18,417 nucleotides of DNA. Source: UBA11164 sp002420085 (GTDB lineage: Bacteria > Pseudomonadota > Gammaproteobacteria > Xanthomonadales > Xanthomonadaceae). The notes beneath the pieces were generated by a model, which was not told where the DNA came from, did no database searches, and saw only the letters and a program-made list of their open reading frames with translations. Shown here in pieces: positions 15,232 to 18,417 of the stretch (its first letter is position 1; each line of letters starts with the position of its first letter). The translations under genes and the position numbers were made by a program. The DNA lies in contig DALYLJ010000048.1 of assembly GCA_031976395.1 (NCBI GenBank), positions 1 through 18,417 on the forward strand, given 5' to 3'.

Positions 15232-16350
15232 TCAGGCCCTTGCGGTCGATGGCGATTGGCCGATCCTCGCCAGTGCGCGGGTCAGGGTCGGGCCGTTGGC
15301 GATCGCTTCCAGTTTTTCGGCATAGCGGGGGTCGGTGGCATAGCCGGCCTTCTGCAAGGCATGGGCGAAACGGGCGCCGTCGCTGCCGCTGGCCAGAGCA
15401 TCGGCATAACGCGGGCTGGTCTTGAGCAGGTTCACGTAGTCGCGGAAGCTGTCGGCCGGCGAGTCATAGGCGCGGAAATCGGCACGGGTGGCGGTGAAGG
15501 CGCCATTGACGAATTCCTGGGTGGCGTGGGTACCGCTTCGACCGTGCCAGCCGCCGCCGGTCTTGATGCCGAACAGGTTGTAGCTGGTCCGGCCATCGCT
15601 GGCACGCGGCAGGTGTCGGCCCCAGCCGGTCTCCAGGGCGGCCTGGGCGACCAGGCTGCGCGCCGGGACGCCCAGTTCGCGGGCGGCCCGTTCGGCCTCT
15701 GGCCAGATGCGCGCCACGAAGTCCTCGGGACTGTCCGGCCGGGTCGCCGGTTCGGTAACGGTCGCGTGGGTGGTGATCGGGCGGGTCGCCGGGGTCGCTG
15801 CCGACGCCGGCAGCGGACTGCCGCCCAGGACTCGCGTCGGTCGGCGGCTCGGATCGGCCGTCGCGAACCAGTCATCCACGCCGGGGTCGGTCGCGACCGG
15901 CGACCGGCCACTGCTCCGGTCGCTGCCGACATCCGCGCCGGCAACGCGATCGCTGCGACTGCCGGCATCGAGCGCCAACAGATTGCGCCGGTAGCTGTCG
16001 AGGGCGAAGGAACCGCCGATCGGCGCAACCGGGTCACCGGTCGCACGCCGGGCTTCGAGTTGACTCTGGATCAGCGAGCGCAGGCCGAGGCCACGTCCGC
16101 GTCCGATCAGTTCGGCCAGGTGCTGGTCGTGCAATTCGCGGAAATGCCCGGACTGGCCGGGGAAACTGCTGTCCGGGTCGAGGGCGGTCTGGCGCATGGC
16201 CCGAATCAGCAATTGAGCGAAGGCCCCCTCCAGGGCGCGCGCGGCTTCGGCGGCATCGCTGCCGGCGGCAGCAGCGCGGCTCGCGCTGGCCATGGCCGGC
16301 GGCGCCATGCTCGGCAGCGGCAGGCCGATCGGGGCGAGTGGATCGCTCAT
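15232..16350 (-). CDS. flgJ: Flagellar rod-assembly protein and peptidoglycan hydrolase FlgJ
   Basis: FlgJ caps the growing rod in the periplasm and opens the peptidoglycan layer for it. The 372-residue protein has two domains. The N-terminal rod-binding domain spans about residues 38-98 (ALEGAFAQLLIRAMRQTALD, then FRELHDQHLAELIGRGRGLG). A Pro/Thr/Arg-rich linker covers about 100-205. A glucosaminidase-type hydrolase domain spans 208-352, with the catalytic Glu240 in AALETGWGRHLP, then YNLFGIK (257-263), FRAYDSPADSFRDYV and YATDPRYAEKL. The two-domain form is typical of beta- and gammaproteobacteria. The frame stays open to 16503, but that part lies antisense-like over flgI in another frame. 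ATG at 16350, one base after the flgI stop, with GGAAG about nine bases upstream, is the better start. No signal peptide is seen, consistent with export through the flagellar apparatus. Confidence 0.96.
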   Translation of the reverse strand: MSDPLAPIGLPLPSMAPPAMASASRAAAAGSDAAEAARALEGAFAQLLIRAMRQTALDPDSSFPGQSGHFRELHDQHLAELIGRGRGLGLRSLIQSQLEARRATGDPVAPIGGSFALDSYRRNLLALDAGSRSDRVAGADVGSDRSSGRSPVATDPGVDDWFATADPSRRPTRVLGGSPLPASAATPATRPITTHATVTEPATRPDSPEDFVARIWPEAERAARELGVPARSLVAQAALETGWGRHLPRASDGRTSYNLFGIKTGGGWHGRSGTHATQEFVNGAFTATRADFRAYDSPADSFRDYVNLLKTSPRYADALASGSDGARFAHALQKAGYATDPRYAEKLEAIANGPTLTRALARIGQSPSTARA

Positions 16351-16351
16351 C

Positions 16352-17446
16352 TCAGATGACTTCCAACTCGGCGCGCAGGGCTCCGGCGCGCTTGAGCGCT
16401 TCCAGGATCGCCACCAGATCGCCGGGTGCTGCGCCGACTTCGTTGACCGCGCGGACGATGTCTTCGAGCGAGGCGCCACCGGCAAACAGGAACATGCGAT
16501 CACCGCCGGCCTGTTCGACCGCGACCGTCGATTGCGGCACCACCACGGTCTCGCCGGCCGCGAACGGGGCCGGCTGGCTGATCGCCGCCGATTCGGAGAT
16601 GGTCACCACCAGGGAGCTGTGCGCCACCGCAGCCGGGTAGACCTTGACCTGACCACCCATCACCACCGTCCCGGTGCGGGCATTGACCACCACCTTGGCG
16701 GCTGCCTGACCGGGATCGATCTCGATGGCTTCGACCCGTGCCATGAAGGCGATTCGGGCGCTGGCTTCCGTTGGCGCCGGCAGGGCGATCGAGACCGCGT
16801 CGAGCGCGCGGGCGGCACCTGGGCCAAGGGTGCGTTCGAGCGCTTCGACCACGCGGGCAGCGGTGGTGAAATCCGGTTGATTGAGATTGAGCACCAGTTC
16901 GGCGCTGCTGGCAAAGCCGCTGGCCAGGCTGCGTTCGACCTGGGCGCCATTGGGGATGCGCCCGACGCTCGGGACATTGACCGACACCCGCGAGCCGTCG
17001 CGACCAGCCGCGCCGAAGCCGCCGACCACCAGATTGCCCTGGGCGATGGCATAGACCTCGCCGTCGGCGCCCTTCAACGGGGCCATCAGCAGACTGCCGC
17101 CACGCAGGCTGCCGGCATTGCCGATCGATGACACGGTCACATCGATCGCCTGACCGGGCTTGGCGAATGCCGGCAGTTCGGCGTGGATCGCCACCGCCGC
17201 GACATTCTTCAACTGTGGATTGACATTGGCCGGCACGGTCACGCCCAGCTCACTGAGCATGGTGCGCAGGCTCTGGACGGTGAATGGCGCTTGCGAGGTC
17301 TGGTCGCCTGTGCCGTCGAGGCCGACCACCAGGCCGTAACCAACCAGGGGATTGCCGCGAACGCCGGCCACCGAGGCCAGATCCTTGATCCGCTCGGCCG
17401 AGGCCGGCAGTGCCAGCAGCAGCAAGGGCAGCAGCAGGGCGCGCAT
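16352..17446 (-). CDS. flgI: Flagellar P-ring protein FlgI
   Basis: FlgI forms the ring around the rod in the peptidoglycan layer. The 364-residue precursor has a classic Sec signal peptide, MRALLLPLLLLALPASA, with predicted cleavage after residue 17, giving a mature start ERIKDLASVAGVRGN. Family segments follow: NPLVGYGLVVGLDGTGDQ, the region with FTVQSLRTMLSELGV, and NVAAVAIHAELPAFAKPGQ. Further on come SIGNAGSLRGGSLLMAPLKG, MGGQVKVYPAAVAHSSLVV and the C-terminal VRAVNEVGAAPGDLVAILEA. Length matches the usual 365-370. The start lies one base after the flgH stop (TGA-C-ATG), and the downstream flgJ begins one base after its stop, so flgH, flgI and flgJ look like one tightly coupled unit. Transport of FlgI normally uses the periplasmic chaperone FlgA, which is not in the window. 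Confidence 0.98.
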   Translation of the reverse strand: MRALLLPLLLLALPASAERIKDLASVAGVRGNPLVGYGLVVGLDGTGDQTSQAPFTVQSLRTMLSELGVTVPANVNPQLKNVAAVAIHAELPAFAKPGQAIDVTVSSIGNAGSLRGGSLLMAPLKGADGEVYAIAQGNLVVGGFGAAGRDGSRVSVNVPSVGRIPNGAQVERSLASGFASSAELVLNLNQPDFTTAARVVEALERTLGPGAARALDAVSIALPAPTEASARIAFMARVEAIEIDPGQAAAKVVVNARTGTVVMGGQVKVYPAAVAHSSLVVTISESAAISQPAPFAAGETVVVPQSTVAVEQAGGDRMFLFAGGASLEDIVRAVNEVGAAPGDLVAILEALKRAGALRAELEVI

Positions 17447-17447
17447 G

Positions 17448-18200
17448 TCAGAACGGCATCCAGCCGGAATTGAAGAACCGACTCAGCCAACCCTGGGCAT
17501 TGGCGGACGCCAGCGCGCCGCGACCGGCGTACAGGATGCGGGCATCGGCGACCCGACTGGAGTCGATCCGGTTGTCAGTACCGATGTCGGCGCTGCGCAC
17601 GATGCCCTGGAAGCGGATCAACTCATCGCCCTGGTTCAGTTGCAGACGCTTCTCGCCCTGCACGATCAGATTGCCGTTGGCCAGCCGATCGACCACGGTG
17701 ACGGTCAGGCTGCCGGTGAGCTGGTTGCTCTGGTCGCTGCTGCCATCACCATCGAATTCGCGTTCAGCGGCGATCTCGGTGTCGAAGACGTTGCCGCCGC
17801 CCAGGCTCGGCGCACGGCCGGCCAGCAAGGGCACCGACAGGCTGGTGTCGCTGCTCTTGCTGGTGCTGGTGCTGGCCCGGCTGCTGGCATTGGTGCGCTC
17901 GCTCAGGACGATGGTCAGCAGGTCGCCGGGGTAGCGCGCCTTGTCGTCCTCGAACAGGCTCATGCCTGCGCCGGCGCGGTAGATCGCACCGTCGCTGGCT
18001 GGTGCAGCCGTGTAGCGGGGCTCGACGGTTGGCGCGGTCGGCGGCTGCCAGGGTCGGTGCAGGGCATCGCCGCCGCCGCAGCCGGTGCCGGCCAACAGGC
18101 CGACCAGCAGACCGACCCTCAGGATCGGAGCGGGCAGCGGTTGCTGGGCGATCGCGCGGCGCGACCGATGAGCCGGCAGGAAGGCATGGCGAGTGATCAT
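17448..18200 (-). CDS. flgH: Flagellar L-ring lipoprotein FlgH
   Basis: FlgH forms the outer-membrane ring of the basal body. The 250-residue precursor has a hydrophobic segment VGLLVGLLAGTG followed by Cys41, the predicted lipidation site. The lipobox AGTGC fits the broad pattern, but position -3 is Gly rather than the usual Leu. The part before the hydrophobic stretch is long (about 28 residues, Arg-rich). I found no later ATG, GTG or TTG in frame, so the start at 18200 is kept. Family segments are AIYRAGAGMSLFEDDKARYP, GDLLTIVLSERTNASS and LTGSLTVTVVDRLANGNLIV. EKRLQLNQGDELIRFQGIVR, TDNRIDSSRVADARILYAG and the final GWLSRFFNSGWMPF complete the set. It starts seven bases after the flgG stop, without an obvious ribosome site. 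Confidence 0.97.
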   Translation of the reverse strand: MITRHAFLPAHRSRRAIAQQPLPAPILRVGLLVGLLAGTGCGGGDALHRPWQPPTAPTVEPRYTAAPASDGAIYRAGAGMSLFEDDKARYPGDLLTIVLSERTNASSRASTSTSKSSDTSLSVPLLAGRAPSLGGGNVFDTEIAAEREFDGDGSSDQSNQLTGSLTVTVVDRLANGNLIVQGEKRLQLNQGDELIRFQGIVRSADIGTDNRIDSSRVADARILYAGRGALASANAQGWLSRFFNSGWMPF

Positions 18201-18207
18201 GGTGATA

Positions 18208-18417
18208 TCACAGGTTCTGGTTGAGGAAGGCCAGCATCTGGTCGGTGGTCGAGATCGCCTTGGCGTTCATTTCGTAGGCACGCTGGCTCTCGATCATCGC
18301 GATCAACTCCTCGACGACATTGACGTTCGAGCTTTCCAGCGCACCCTGCGCCAGGGTGCCGGCGCCGGCCAGGCCGGGGGTGCCGGTCTGCGCCGGGCCG
18401 CTGGCAGCGGTCTCCAG
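18208..18417 (-). CDS. flgG: Flagellar distal rod protein FlgG, C-terminal part
   Basis: Only the last 69 residues are inside the window; the gene continues past the right edge. They include TLAQGALESSNVNVVEELIA and MIESQRAYEMNAKAISTTDQ, the C-terminal signature of FlgG-type rod proteins, and end MLAFLNQNL. FlgG normally has about 260 residues and builds the distal rod, the axle that passes through the L and P rings. FlgF shares this tail type, but the position directly before flgH and the close match to FlgG make FlgG the better call. The stop lies seven bases before the flgH ATG. Confidence 0.93.
   Translation of the reverse strand: METAASGPAQTGTPGLAGAGTLAQGALESSNVNVVEELIAMIESQRAYEMNAKAISTTDQMLAFLNQNL

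Noticed and set aside
13824..15425. Plus-strand open frame (533 codons) opposite flgK
   Set aside because: Shadow of flgK, which has full family signatures at both ends.
16351..16503. Longer N-terminus for FlgJ
   Set aside because: The added 51 residues come from DNA coding flgI in another frame; the ATG at 16350 has a ribosome site and the expected spacing.

Overview
The window is GC-rich chromosomal DNA from a gammaproteobacterium. GlmU, RppH and GlmS read like those of the Xanthomonadaceae/Lysobacterales group, and flagellin, hook and chaperone genes lie together with an atypical PilZ gene, as in xanthomonads. This placement rests on remembered family sequences, not on a search.

Left part (1-4467): gene-poor. 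It holds a doubtful short reading frame at the edge, rppH (minus), a tRNA-Met(CAU) with a good sigma-70 promoter and its own terminator, and a stand-alone class II Fic enzyme. The long spacers between them have no convincing genes. One may contain a frameshifted gene remnant, and one holds an AT-rich palindromic patch.

Middle (4468-7760): glmU and glmS (plus strand) form a UDP-GlcNAc supply pair. GlmS makes glucosamine-6-phosphate. GlmU performs the last two steps, acetylation and uridylylation, after GlmM, which is not in the window. A hairpin separates glmS from the converging flagellar genes.

Right part (7802-18417, all minus): late flagellar genes, transcribed flgG(partial)-flgH-flgI-flgJ-flgK-flgL, then fliC from its own FliA (sigma-28) promoter, then fliD, a predicted 38-residue small ORF, fliS, a fliT-like gene and an atypical PilZ gene. 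FlgG is the distal rod. FlgH and FlgI are the L and P rings, and FlgJ cuts peptidoglycan for the rod. FlgK and FlgL are the hook-filament junction, FliC the filament and FliD the cap. FliS and FliT are the export chaperones of FliC and FliD. The PilZ protein probably links this block to cyclic di-GMP.

The most interesting new observation is the unannotated small ORF at 9119-9235. It has a GGAGG ribosome site, starts directly after the fliD stop and ends in an ATGA overlap with fliS. fliS, fliT and the PilZ gene lack clear ribosome sites and are each joined to the preceding frame by ATGA overlaps, so the small ORF may be the translational entry point for the whole group.
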